DNA of 64,000 bases, taken from positions 2,601,097-2,665,096 of the forward strand of contig NZ_LS999839.1 of NCBI RefSeq assembly GCF_900564155.1, written 5' to 3'. The DNA is from Pedobacter schmidteae (GTDB taxonomy: Bacteria > Bacteroidota > Bacteroidia > Sphingobacteriales > Sphingobacteriaceae). The notes beneath the pieces were generated by a model, which searched no databases, was not told the DNA's origin, and saw nothing but the letters and a program-made list of their open reading frames with translations. Below are positions 55,929 to 64,000 of this stretch, one piece after another. The first letter of the stretch is position 1, and each line of letters starts with the position of its first letter. The position numbers were made by a program, and so were the translations under genes.

Positions 55929-56111
55929 TGAATGTTTTTTATGATAATAAGTTAGTTTTTTCTTCTGTTTTAATTCTGTACTCCTCGCTATCCCAATCCT
56001 GCTATCTGCTCTTCCACTTCCTGCACCCTGCCTTCCCATTTTGCTGCCCGCTCTTCCTCTTCCTCCATCCTGCTTAACTAAAAAATTCAGTGCTCAGAGC
56101 AGCTGTATTTT

Positions 56112-57269
56112 TTACTCTTGCCAACTTTTATGATAGCTTTCATCTTCAATATTCACTGCATCTTCAGTTAACATCAAAGGGCGGAAAGGGTCAATCATTA
56201 CAGCTAGTTCTTCGGTGCTCTCTTTCCCAATTGATTTTTCTACTGTTCCCGGATGAGGGCCATGAGGTATACCACCCGGATGCAAGGTAATCTGTCCTTT
56301 TACCACACTTTTTCGGCTCATGAAATCACCATCCACATAATACAATACTTCATCACTATCTACATTGCTATGGTTGTAAGGTGCAGGAATAGAAAGCGGG
56401 TGATAATCATATTTGCGAGGAACAAAAGAGCAGATCACAAAATTATGACCTTCAAAAGTCTGATGTACCGGAGGTGGCTGATGTAAGCGTCCTGTTATAG
56501 GTTCAAAATCGTGAATTGAAAATGCCCATGGGTAATGGAAACCATCCCAACCTACAAAATCGAAAGGATGGGTGCCATAGGTATAAGGGTACATAATGCC
56601 TTGTTTTTTAATCAATACCTTAAAATCGCCATATTCGTCAATCGTTTCCAGGTCTTGCGGCCTTCTAATGTCCCTTTCACAAAAAGGAGAGTGTTCTTCC
56701 AGTTGTCCGAAGGCATTTCTGTATCTTTTTGGCGTACGTATGGGGCTAAAGCTCTCTACAATAAACAGTCTGTTTTTTTCGTCGGCAAATTCCAGCTGAT
56801 AAATGGTACCACGGGGAATAACCAGGTAGTCGCCATATTTAAAAGGGATTTTTCCAAAGCCTGTTTTTAACGTGCCATTTCCTTCATGGATGAATATAAC
56901 CTCATCAGCCTGACTATTCTTATAAAAATAATCTGTCATCGATTTTCTTGGAGCGGCCAATGAGATGTGTAAATCGCTGTTCACCAATACCGGCTTGCGG
57001 CTTTTTAAATAGTCATCCTCCGGTTTGATGTTAAATCCGATGAGGCTGGTATGTCTTAAATGCTTTTCTCTGGCAATTTTCGGTTCAACAGAATAAGGTT
57101 CTCCCAATGATTTTACAATGGTTGGGGGGTGACAATGGTATACGAGAGAATATAAACTTGAAAAGCCCTCGGTAGACACAAGTTCTTCGGCATACAGGTC
57201 TCCGTTTGGTTTACGGAAAATAGTATGACGTTTTGCAGGAATAGATCCTAATGTATGATAGATAGGCAT
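56112..57269 (-). CDS. hmgA: Homogentisate 1,2-dioxygenase
   Basis: A 385-residue cupin dioxygenase that opens the homogentisate ring to maleylacetoacetate. VIFIHEGNGTLKTGFGKIPFKYGDYLVIPRGT, GWDGFHYPWAF and LHPGGIPHGPHPGT are conserved, and contain the His/Glu iron ligands. Bacteroidota members are shorter than the 430-445 residue proteobacterial and human enzymes, as here. The first gene of a probable hmgA-hpd unit; an 18-bp palindrome lies 51 bases upstream. Confidence 0.93.
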   Translation of the reverse strand: MPIYHTLGSIPAKRHTIFRKPNGDLYAEELVSTEGFSSLYSLVYHCHPPTIVKSLGEPYSVEPKIAREKHLRHTSLIGFNIKPEDDYLKSRKPVLVNSDLHISLAAPRKSMTDYFYKNSQADEVIFIHEGNGTLKTGFGKIPFKYGDYLVIPRGTIYQLEFADEKNRLFIVESFSPIRTPKRYRNAFGQLEEHSPFCERDIRRPQDLETIDEYGDFKVLIKKQGIMYPYTYGTHPFDFVGWDGFHYPWAFSIHDFEPITGRLHQPPPVHQTFEGHNFVICSFVPRKYDYHPLSIPAPYNHSNVDSDEVLYYVDGDFMSRKSVVKGQITLHPGGIPHGPHPGTVEKSIGKESTEELAVMIDPFRPLMLTEDAVNIEDESYHKSWQE

Positions 57270-57714
57270 AACAGTATGTCAGTTAATTGGTTAGAATAAT
57301 AAAGTAATAACGATAAAACGATTAAAACGTTTTAATCAAAAGGATTAAAAGCGGGAATGCTATAAGGAATATTGCGCAAAAATGATTTTAGAAAGCATGG
57401 CATACCTGAAATCGGCCAGGGCTTGCGTGGCTATTTGATTTTGATATATAAAAGTGCTTTGTACCATTTTTATTTTCGTCTGCTAAATTAAGTATTTAAT
57501 CCAGTATTAACCAAAATATTAAGGTACATATTATTTGAAACATGCCTGTCTAGCTATCATATCACATCTGGACGGTTATACAAATGTTAACTCTTTGGAG
57601 AATTAACATAGCTGGAATTAATTTAAAGCAGATGTTTTATGTTGTACGATAAAATATTTTTATATATTTAAGCTTCGCTAAAAAATGAATATTTAAAATA
57701 TAATAATTGTTACA
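57270..57714. other. 445-base divergent regulatory region of hmgA and the transporter
   Basis: It holds the perfect palindrome at 57320-57337 near hmgA. Nearer the transporter, 57586-57607 is an imperfect inverted repeat (GTTAA-CTC / GAG-AATTAAC). Otherwise AT-rich; no ORF looks real. Confidence 0.5.
57320..57337. promoter_or_regulatory. 18-bp perfect palindrome upstream of hmgA
   Basis: GATTAAAACGTTTTAATC is a perfect palindrome, 51 bases before the hmgA start codon. Half-site-like copies flank it (GATAAAACG at 57312-57320 and GGATTAAAAG after 57342). This layout suits a dimeric regulator bound cooperatively. Confidence 0.55.
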
Positions 57715-59046
57715 ATGATCTGGATTCAGCTGGTAATTTTAATTTCGCTTATATTGGTGGGGGCACGTATGAAGGGCATAGGTTTAGGGGTGATGGGAGC
57801 GGTAGGCCTATTGATATTTGCTTTGGGCTTTGGTTTAAAGCCAACTACGCCACCTATAGATGTGATGCTGATTATCCTGTCGGTAGTAACGGCAGCTGCG
57901 GCCTTACAGGCTGCAGGAGGAATGGACTATATGGTTAGTATTGCCGAGAAGATTTTGCGTAAAAATCCGAATCATATTACCTGGCTTGGCCCGCTGGTTA
58001 CGTATTCTTTTACCCTAGTAGCCGGTACCGCACATATTATTTATTCGTTGCTGCCTATTATTGCCGAGGTGGCTACAAAGAAAAGAGTAAGGCCCGAACG
58101 TCCGCTTAGCATTTCGGTTATTGCTGCGCACATGGCCATTACGGCAAGCCCCATTTCGGCAGCCACGGTAGCTTTGACGGCCTTATTGGCCCCTAAAGGC
58201 TACGAGTTAACCCATATTCTTATTGTGGCCATTCCGGCAACCATCATCGGTGTACTTGCAGGGGCTTTTGTGGCCAGCAGGCAAGGTAAAGACCTAATGA
58301 AAGATCCGGAATTTCTGGAACGGTTGAAAGATCCGGAGTTTGTGAAGTTGCTGGATGGTGATCCGGCAGACCATAAAGCGGAGAAAGTTTTTTCTATCGA
58401 GGCGAAAAGATCAGTATACGTTTTTTTACTGGCTGTATTGAGTGTTGTGCTGTTTGCGGCTATTCCTTCACTTCGTCCTTCTTTTCCGGTAGAGGGTAAA
58501 ATGCAGCCGATCCGTATGGTAGAGATGATTGAGTTGCTGATGCTGACCGCTGCGGCCGCTATTGTTTTTGTATCTAAAATTCCTGCACCTAAAGTATCTC
58601 AGACCACCATATTCAGGTCTGGGGGCGAAGCTGTAGTGTGTATATTTGGTGTGGCTTGGATGAGTGATACCTATTTGCAGGCGCATATGCCATTCTTTGA
58701 AACACATATGAGTGCATTTGTCACAGAGCATCCATGGACGTTTGCAATTGCCCTGTTTGTGATGTCTATCTTATTGTTTAGCCAGGCGGCAACCGTACGT
58801 GCGCTGATGCCTTTGGGCATTGGTTTGGGGATTCCGGCACCGGCACTTATTGCTATGTTCCCTGCCGTTAACGGCGATTTTGTTATCCCTAGTTATCCTA
58901 CATTAGTTGCTGCAATGGGCTTTGACCGGACCGGAACCACTAAAATTGGAAGGTTTCTGGTGAATCATTCTTTTACACCTCCGGGTTTGACAACTGTAAC
59001 TGTTACCATTGCCGTTGGTTTCCTGATTGCCGCAATTCTGCTTTAA
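57715..59046 (+). CDS. DcuA/DcuB-type C4-dicarboxylate transporter
   Basis: 443 residues with about ten membrane segments. ALQAAGGMDYMVSIAEKILRKNPNHITWLGPLVTYSFTLVAGTAHIIYSLLPIIAEVA and ISVIAAHMAITASPISAATVA match the Dcu family, which exchanges fumarate, succinate, malate or aspartate. It lies 77 bases before the fumarylacetoacetase-like gene, whose reaction yields fumarate, so export or exchange of fumarate is a reasonable inference. Confidence 0.88.
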   Translation: MIWIQLVILISLILVGARMKGIGLGVMGAVGLLIFALGFGLKPTTPPIDVMLIILSVVTAAAALQAAGGMDYMVSIAEKILRKNPNHITWLGPLVTYSFTLVAGTAHIIYSLLPIIAEVATKKRVRPERPLSISVIAAHMAITASPISAATVALTALLAPKGYELTHILIVAIPATIIGVLAGAFVASRQGKDLMKDPEFLERLKDPEFVKLLDGDPADHKAEKVFSIEAKRSVYVFLLAVLSVVLFAAIPSLRPSFPVEGKMQPIRMVEMIELLMLTAAAAIVFVSKIPAPKVSQTTIFRSGGEAVVCIFGVAWMSDTYLQAHMPFFETHMSAFVTEHPWTFAIALFVMSILLFSQAATVRALMPLGIGLGIPAPALIAMFPAVNGDFVIPSYPTLVAAMGFDRTGTTKIGRFLVNHSFTPPGLTTVTVTIAVGFLIAAILL

Positions 59047-59122
59047 CTTGGAGGATATTATAGCGGTTTTGTTTAATTTTATATAGCTTTGGGCGACTAC
59101 TTAAAATAAAAAAAACTGATAT

Positions 59123-60118
59123 ATGAAGCTGGTATCCTATAAAACAGAAGACAGAGAGCACCTTGGTGTTTTTGTAGATGGACATATTTATAACCTGAAT
59201 TCCTGTGATAAACAATTGCCTGATGAGATGGGTGCTTTTTTACAAGGTGGAGAAGTATTGATGGAGCGTGCAAAAAAAATAGATGCACAGATTAAGGCTG
59301 GCGAATTGCAACCTAAGCAGGAAGCATTTTATGAATTGCTGGCCCCGGTACCGCATCCGACCTCATGTCGTGATGGTTATGCTTTCCGTCAGCATGTTGC
59401 TGCAGCGCGTAGAAACAGGAAAGTTGACATGATTGCAGAGTTTGATCAATATCCTATATTCTACTTTACAAATCATAATGCTATTCAGGGACCAGGAGAA
59501 ATTGAATGCATGCCCGACCATTTTCAAAAGCTTGATTTTGAATTGGAGGTGGCTGTAGTAATTGGCAAAAAAGGCCGCAACATAACTGCCGCCGAAGCTG
59601 ACGACTATATTGCCGGGTATATGGTGATGAATGATATGAGTGCCAGGACACTTCAAATGGAGGAGATGCTGCTTAATCTTGGTCCGGCAAAAGGAAAAGA
59701 TTTCTCGACCGTTATTGGGCCGTGGTTAGTTACGCCGGATGAACTGGAAGCTTATAAAACCAGCGCGAAGCCGGGACATACAGGTAATGTGTACGATTTA
59801 AAGATGACTTGTACCGTAAATGGTGTTCAGGTATCAGCAGGAAGTACAGCTGATATGGACTGGACATTTGCCGAGATTATTGAGCGTTGCGCCTATGGTG
59901 TTGATGTGTTGCCTGGTGATGTGATTGGTTCAGGTACAGTAGGTACAGGTTGTTTCCTGGAACTGAATGGAACAGGTTTATTAAATGACCCTGATTTTAA
60001 ACCTCAGTGGTTGCAGGATGGTGATGTGGTAGAAATGGAAATTACAGGACTAGGTCATTTGAGTAATACTATTCGTAAAGTAGATACTGACTTTTCTATT
60101 CTGGCACTAAAAAAATAG
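59123..60118 (+). CDS. Fumarylacetoacetase-like hydrolase
   Basis: 331 residues of the FAH fold. The metal site is visible (LDFELEVAVVIGKKGRN, MNDMSARTLQ) together with AKGKDFSTVIGPW and GSGTVGTGC. It would hydrolyse fumarylacetoacetate to fumarate and acetoacetate. The FAH superfamily also includes other hydrolases and decarboxylases, so the specific call rests partly on hmgA and hpd being nearby. The flavin reductase gene starts 3 bases later. Confidence 0.88.
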   Translation: MKLVSYKTEDREHLGVFVDGHIYNLNSCDKQLPDEMGAFLQGGEVLMERAKKIDAQIKAGELQPKQEAFYELLAPVPHPTSCRDGYAFRQHVAAARRNRKVDMIAEFDQYPIFYFTNHNAIQGPGEIECMPDHFQKLDFELEVAVVIGKKGRNITAAEADDYIAGYMVMNDMSARTLQMEEMLLNLGPAKGKDFSTVIGPWLVTPDELEAYKTSAKPGHTGNVYDLKMTCTVNGVQVSAGSTADMDWTFAEIIERCAYGVDVLPGDVIGSGTVGTGCFLELNGTGLLNDPDFKPQWLQDGDVVEMEITGLGHLSNTIRKVDTDFSILALKK

Positions 60119-60121
60119 AGC

Positions 60122-61009
60122 ATGTTAACGATAAATACGTCAGAGCTGACTCCGGCGCAACTGCAAAATTATATGCAATACGCTGTTGCGCCCCGGCCTA
60201 TATGTTTTGCGACTACAATAGACGCTGCGGGCAATATTAACCTTAGCCCATTTAGCTTCTTTAATATGTTCAGTACAAATCCGCCATTGTGCGTGTTTTC
60301 GCCGGCAAGGCGTGTGCGCGACAATACAACCAAACATACGCTTGAAAATGTGCTGGAGGTAAAAGAGTGCGTCATCAATATTGTGAATTACGCTATGGTA
60401 CAGCAAACCAGTCTGGCCAGTACCGAATATGCCAAAGGGGTAAACGAGTTTGAAAAAGCAGGTTTTACCATGCTGCCTTCCCAAATGGTGAAGCCACCTA
60501 GAGTAGCAGAAGCACCAGTGCAGATGGAATGTGTGGTAAAAGAGGTGATTCATCTTGGAGAAAATCCGGGGGCTGGAAACCTGATCCTGGCTGAAGTAAA
60601 GATGATCCATATTAAAGAAGAAATTTTGGATGCGGATGGCAAAATTGATCAGGCAAAGATAGACCTTGTAGCCCGGCTTGGTGGCGACTGGTATTGCCGC
60701 GTGACGCCTGAAAGTTTGTTTAAAGTGGCGAAACCTTTAACTACGCTGGGAATTGGAGTAGATGCATTGCCTAAAGCTGTAAGAAATTCGAAGGTGCTTA
60801 CGGGAAATGATCTGGGGATGTTGGGAAATATAGAGCAAATACCTACTGATGTGGAAGTTGATGCCATGAGGAATCATCCGGAGGTAAAAGAAATATTTGA
60901 TGCTACTATAGGTGATCCCGCTAATCGGGAACGCGAGTTGCACCAATTGGCGCAGCAATGGTTGAGCAAGGGTATCGTAAATGATGCGTTAAAGGTGGTG
61001 TTGCTATAA
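60122..61009 (+). CDS. Flavin reductase-like FMN-binding protein with C-terminal extension
   Basis: 295 residues. The FMN-binding split barrel covers about 1-205 (APRPICFATTIDAAGNINLSPFSFFNMFSTNPP, VRDNTTKHTLENV). After it comes an extension of about 80 residues (EVDAMRNHPEVKEIFDATIGDPANRERELHQLAQQWLSKG) that is not part of the basic domain. It is coupled to the FAH gene (3 bases), and may supply reduced flavin or act on a ring-cleavage product; not established. Its end overlaps the NlpC/P60 gene by 6 bases. Confidence 0.85.
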   Translation: MLTINTSELTPAQLQNYMQYAVAPRPICFATTIDAAGNINLSPFSFFNMFSTNPPLCVFSPARRVRDNTTKHTLENVLEVKECVINIVNYAMVQQTSLASTEYAKGVNEFEKAGFTMLPSQMVKPPRVAEAPVQMECVVKEVIHLGENPGAGNLILAEVKMIHIKEEILDADGKIDQAKIDLVARLGGDWYCRVTPESLFKVAKPLTTLGIGVDALPKAVRNSKVLTGNDLGMLGNIEQIPTDVEVDAMRNHPEVKEIFDATIGDPANRERELHQLAQQWLSKGIVNDALKVVLL

Positions 61010-61540
61010 AATGCTCACCACTTTTAGAAAACGCTTTTTGTAAAAGCCTTCTTCTAAAGAGGAAATGGTAACTCCTTTTGCATTCCCTGAAGAGGAGTGG
61101 ATGAATTTAATCTCGTCACCATCAATAGAATAGATGATGCCAACATGGCCCGGCGTACGCGATCTGCTATTGGTGCCGGTAAATAGAATTACGTCACCAA
61201 TCTTTGCCTCTTCTAACTTTTTGGCCTCGCCACTTGTGGCAAATTCTCTGGATGATCGCGGTACCTTAAAGCCAAAATTACTGAATACATAATTTACAAA
61301 GCCCGAGCAGTCAAACCCTCTGCTTGGGCTACTTGAAGCTGATCTATAGCGGATACCCAGCATAGACTTGGCAAATTCCAATAGGCGGTTTGGGGATTCG
61401 GTTTTAGGTATTTTATTTGCCGGTGCCTGTTCTATCATTTTGTTTACCAGTTGCTGGTATTGAACAGGAACTGTAGTTTGCGATCTGGCCGCAAATACAC
61501 AAATAAATAGTAAACAGAATAGAATAGGGACTCTTTTCAT
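61004..61540 (-). CDS. NlpC/P60 peptidoglycan hydrolase
   Basis: 178 residues from ATG 61540 (MKRVPILFCLLF, signal peptide ending ARSQ); an ATG at 61552 adds four residues. The catalytic Cys is in RGFDCSGFVNYVF, the His in GHVGIIY and the third polar residue in FIHSSSG. It cuts peptide links in the cell wall, usually gamma-D-Glu-diaminopimelate. Unlinked to the neighbouring catabolic genes by function. Confidence 0.9.
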   Translation of the reverse strand: MKRVPILFCLLFICVFAARSQTTVPVQYQQLVNKMIEQAPANKIPKTESPNRLLEFAKSMLGIRYRSASSSPSRGFDCSGFVNYVFSNFGFKVPRSSREFATSGEAKKLEEAKIGDVILFTGTNSRSRTPGHVGIIYSIDGDEIKFIHSSSGNAKGVTISSLEEGFYKKRFLKVVSIL

Positions 61541-61602
61541 ATGAACTGGCATAAAGATATTAAAATTATACTTTAGGCCTAAAAATGTTGATAACTTATT
61601 GG

Positions 61603-62304
61603 TTAGGGCGTTGTTACTGCAACAGGAAGGGTCTTTCCGTTAAAAAACTTATGTCCTGTGCGTGCGAAGTCGGCCACATATTTGCCCATTTCGAAAGCCA
61701 TAACGGGTGATTCATATCCTGGAAATGCTTGTTCAAGCATCTCTGTTTGGGCAGAACCCAGTGCCAGACAATTGACTTTTATCCCTGTTTCCAGAAGCTC
61801 AGCAGCAAGGCATTCTGTTAACGCATGCAGGGCTGCTTTGCTGGCCGAGTAAGCCGAAAGTCCAGGGAATTTTACGCTTCCCTGAAAGCCACCCATGCTC
61901 CCAATATTTACGATGTGACTACCTTTGTTCATCAACGGAATAAGGTTTTGGATCATATTAAAATGTCCCAGAACATTGCTTTCGAACATGTTCATTAAGT
62001 CGAAACCATTTGTTTCTAAAAAAGGTTTGTTAATCAGCGAACCTGCATTGTTGATCAGGATATCAATGTGCCCCAGCCTTTCCTTAAGAAAAGGAACCAG
62101 CGCTGCATAATCATCATTTACAATATCAAACTCTACAGGCAGTAGCGTGCAATCGGGCGTAATACCTTTGGCTATCTCTAATAATTTGCGCAACTTATCT
62201 GCTGATCGGGCAATGCAGACAACTTTGTTTCCCTTACTTAACGTAAATTCTAAAGCAGCTTCAAAACCAATTCCGCTGCTGGCACCTGTCAATACAATAT
62301 TCAT
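61603..62304 (-). CDS. Short-chain dehydrogenase/reductase
   Basis: 233 residues of the SDR fold. TGASSGIG (NAD(P)-binding), NNAGS, the catalytic Ser in NIGSMGGF and YSASK (Tyr/Lys) are intact. The substrate cannot be read. It lies downstream of the aromatic amino acid hydroxylase on the same strand, separated by a REP-like hairpin; a reductase of quinonoid dihydropterin would suit the hydroxylase, but this is only a guess. Confidence 0.88.
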   Translation of the reverse strand: MNIVLTGASSGIGFEAALEFTLSKGNKVVCIARSADKLRKLLEIAKGITPDCTLLPVEFDIVNDDYAALVPFLKERLGHIDILINNAGSLINKPFLETNGFDLMNMFESNVLGHFNMIQNLIPLMNKGSHIVNIGSMGGFQGSVKFPGLSAYSASKAALHALTECLAAELLETGIKVNCLALGSAQTEMLEQAFPGYESPVMAFEMGKYVADFARTGHKFFNGKTLPVAVTTP

Positions 62305-62341
62305 TAATATCCTTTTAGTAATTAAATATAATATTCATCAT

Positions 62342-62411
62342 CCTGAATTTATTTCAGCTCCCCGAATCGCAGGGGCGACTTGCTCTTGCGAGGTCTTGAA
62401 ATAAATTCAGG
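62342..62411. repeat. REP-like inverted repeat of 15-bp arms
   Basis: CCTGAATTTATTTCA (62342-62356) and its exact reverse complement (62397-62411) flank a 40-base GC-richer loop that has further local pairing (CCCC / GGGG). It lies between the hydroxylase stop and the SDR gene. It resembles dispersed hairpin repeats in Bacteroidota genomes; there is no second copy in this window. Confidence 0.75.
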
Positions 62412-62424
62412 CTAACGTAATAGA

Positions 62425-64000
62425 TTAATCTTCTTCGTTTATTAGTTGTGTAACCGGATTTTCAATAACGTGTAAGCCATCGTTAATTAATTTTGTCTGC
62501 TCAGTTTCGGTAGCGGATTTATGCTGCAGGTAGTTTCTGATTTCTTTTTCCAAATCCGGGTATAATTGCTTGTGGTATAAAATCTCCAGAATCTCCATCA
62601 CCGCCAGCCAATCGTGACGATGAGTCGATTTCAGCTCTTCGAATAATGCAGGTAATTGATCATAACCTGCCGCATTTTCCCTGATTTGTCTTACCGTTTT
62701 ATAAATGTCATGTAGTTGCTGTGTTTTATCATCATACTGCACCTTGTGGGTTTGCTTGTCGCTGATGTGAATGATTTCTTCATAGGCATCTTTATCCGCA
62801 GCACCGTTAAATACAGAAACTATTTTCTGGCCAATGGCCATATCATATATACCCCATTCTGGTTGGAAAAGGATATTTCCATTGCCTTCTTTTACGGTGC
62901 AGTCTTCAAAACTGACTAATATGATTTTTCCTTCGTGCTGAAGTATTTCTTTAACCTTACCGGTGAGTTGAATATCGCTTTCAAAAGTAAGTGCAACAGT
63001 TTGATCTTTTACAATACCCAGTTCGGTCAGCTGCGATGGGCTGAAGTCTTCGAGGGGAGTTGTTTGGTTTTTCAATTTACCAACGGGTGAAGAGAAACCA
63101 TCTTTATGATAAAATTTGCCATGACCTTCCAATTGTTTATTGGCAACAGAAAGCGCCGAAGGACCTGTGGTTTTTATAAAAGTAAGTTCATCTGCACTGT
63201 CAACTCCCATATCGGCAAAAATACCGGTAACTTGTAAGCCCGAGCTATATACCGCTGTAGCAGGATTTTTGCATTCAATGGCTTTTACAATACTTTCTGT
63301 TCCGCCTTTTCTAAATGCCATCGTATCGGCAAAAGTTTCGAGTACATCAATCAGGTTTTGGAAAGTTTCGGTTACAAATAGCTGAGGTTGCGGTTTGGTG
63401 ATGTCATAACTGTAATTGATGGTATCAATATTATACCATAGTTTTTGTACATCGTTACGCATGCAGGTCGAACTTTCACCAATAGAAGAAAGTAGTCCGG
63501 CACCATATATTTTGGGGTCATCCAGCGTGCCTATTAAACCATATTCCACCGTCCACCAATGTAAACGGCTCAACAAAGCCATTTCAGATGGTTCTCCCAT
63601 ATTTTCGGAAATCTGCTGTAATTGTTTTTCCGCTTTGGCAATTTCCTGTTCAGGGGCATCCACTGCTTCTTTTAATATAGAAAGGTTGCGGATGGCCTCA
63701 TACAATTCAAAATCTTTGGACGAGAACATGGCCTTGGCCCCAATAGAGCCAAAGTAGCTTAGGTAATTGTTATAATCGGTATCGGCAATGATGGGAGCAT
63801 GGCCTGCCGATTCGTGAATAATATCCGGGGCCGGGGTATATTCAATATGATTAATCTGACGGATATCGGCAGCGATGACCAATACGCGATAAGCCTGATA
63901 TTCCATGAAAGCTGCAGGTGGAATAAAACCATCTACGGTAACGGCTCCCCAACCAATCTTGCCCAGATTATCGTTCATGGTCTGCAGGTCAGGAATATGT
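62425..64000 (-). CDS. phhA: Biopterin-dependent aromatic amino acid hydroxylase (phenylalanine 4-monooxygenase-like), 5' end outside window
   Basis: At least 524 residues; the frame runs off the window (HIPDLQT precedes the Met at 63978), so the start lies beyond. The catalytic domain is clear: GWGAVTVDGFIPPAAFMEYQ, the iron ligands in HESAGH (His55 and His60 counted from that Met) and Glu145 in TVEYGL. It hydroxylates phenylalanine to tyrosine with tetrahydropterin and oxygen, feeding hpd and hmgA. After about residue 225 comes an extension of nearly 290 residues with no match I recognise (beta-rich: TVALTFESDIQLTGKVKEIL). Typical bacterial enzymes end soon after the core. Confidence 0.9.
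   Translation of the reverse strand, partial: HIPDLQTMNDNLGKIGWGAVTVDGFIPPAAFMEYQAYRVLVIAADIRQINHIEYTPAPDIIHESAGHAPIIADTDYNNYLSYFGSIGAKAMFSSKDFELYEAIRNLSILKEAVDAPEQEIAKAEKQLQQISENMGEPSEMALLSRLHWWTVEYGLIGTLDDPKIYGAGLLSSIGESSTCMRNDVQKLWYNIDTINYSYDITKPQPQLFVTETFQNLIDVLETFADTMAFRKGGTESIVKAIECKNPATAVYSSGLQVTGIFADMGVDSADELTFIKTTGPSALSVANKQLEGHGKFYHKDGFSSPVGKLKNQTTPLEDFSPSQLTELGIVKDQTVALTFESDIQLTGKVKEILQHEGKIILVSFEDCTVKEGNGNILFQPEWGIYDMAIGQKIVSVFNGAADKDAYEEIIHISDKQTHKVQYDDKTQQLHDIYKTVRQIRENAAGYDQLPALFEELKSTHRHDWLAVMEILEILYHKQLYPDLEKEIRNYLQHKSATETEQTKLINDGLHVIENPVTQLINEED

Noticed and set aside
55929..56039. N-terminal extension of hpd by 37 residues
   Set aside because: The extension is Arg/Lys/Gly-rich, derived from a purine-rich tract; the ATG at 55928 gives the family N-terminus.

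Overview
The window looks like chromosomal DNA of a Bacteroidota bacterium, most likely a Pedobacter-like member of the Sphingobacteriaceae. Supporting signs are the Bacteroidota-type promoter elements (TAnnTTTG), a 58-residue histone H1-like protein, ECF sigma/anti-sigma pairs, a TonB-dependent receptor with a carboxypeptidase-like N-terminal domain, DUF5777 and OMP beta-barrel proteins, and weak Shine-Dalgarno signals. No rRNA, tRNA, CRISPR array, phage or insertion sequence was recognised.

Layout. 1-7057 is the end of the division/cell-wall cluster (ftsW end, murG, murC, ftsQ, ftsA, ftsZ). 7223-15466 holds housekeeping genes: an alpha-oxoamine synthase, the histone-like gene, ligA-dapA, an AcpH-like gene, tyrS, an orphan LuxE-like gene and a small membrane protein. 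15468-25574 carries a penicillin acylase divergent from a TonB-dependent receptor, then a GH31-glgB pair. 25552-33007 is a probable envelope signalling locus: a secreted TPR-CHAT peptidase, a PKD/beta-barrel protein and a lipoprotein on the minus strand, facing an ECF sigma factor and a membrane TPR anti-sigma-like protein. 33164-36981 is a second ECF operon, whose anti-sigma-like partner has both an inner-membrane helix and a C-terminal outer-membrane barrel, followed by YceI, DUF5777 and Rieske proteins. 37035-41280 holds an M3 peptidase, a lipoprotein, an unusual 11-bp-unit inverted repeat array and small membrane proteins.

41288-45883 is a glycolytic island: pfkA, a degenerate BadF-type kinase homologue and gapA in one operon, divergent from a NUDIX-fold regulator, plus an intact GlcNAc-kinase-like paralogue. 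46240-54614 is mixed metabolism and envelope genes (threonine aldolase, accC-ribE, TPR protein, 7TM histidine kinase, small barrel, YihY). 54798-64000 is a tyrosine/phenylalanine catabolic region: hmgA and hpd on the minus strand; a DcuA/B-type transporter, a fumarylacetoacetase-like hydrolase and a flavin reductase on the plus strand; then NlpC/P60, SDR and a truncated-by-window aromatic amino acid hydroxylase. Together these genes would take phenylalanine through tyrosine, 4-hydroxyphenylpyruvate and homogentisate to fumarate and acetoacetate.

The best candidates for under-described biology are the CHAT/ECF locus, the dual-membrane anti-sigma operon, the 11-bp repeat array at 40289-40390, the degenerate kinase between pfkA and gapA, and three DnaA-box-like sites between ftsA and ftsZ. 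All functional statements rest on reading motifs by eye; no database search was run.
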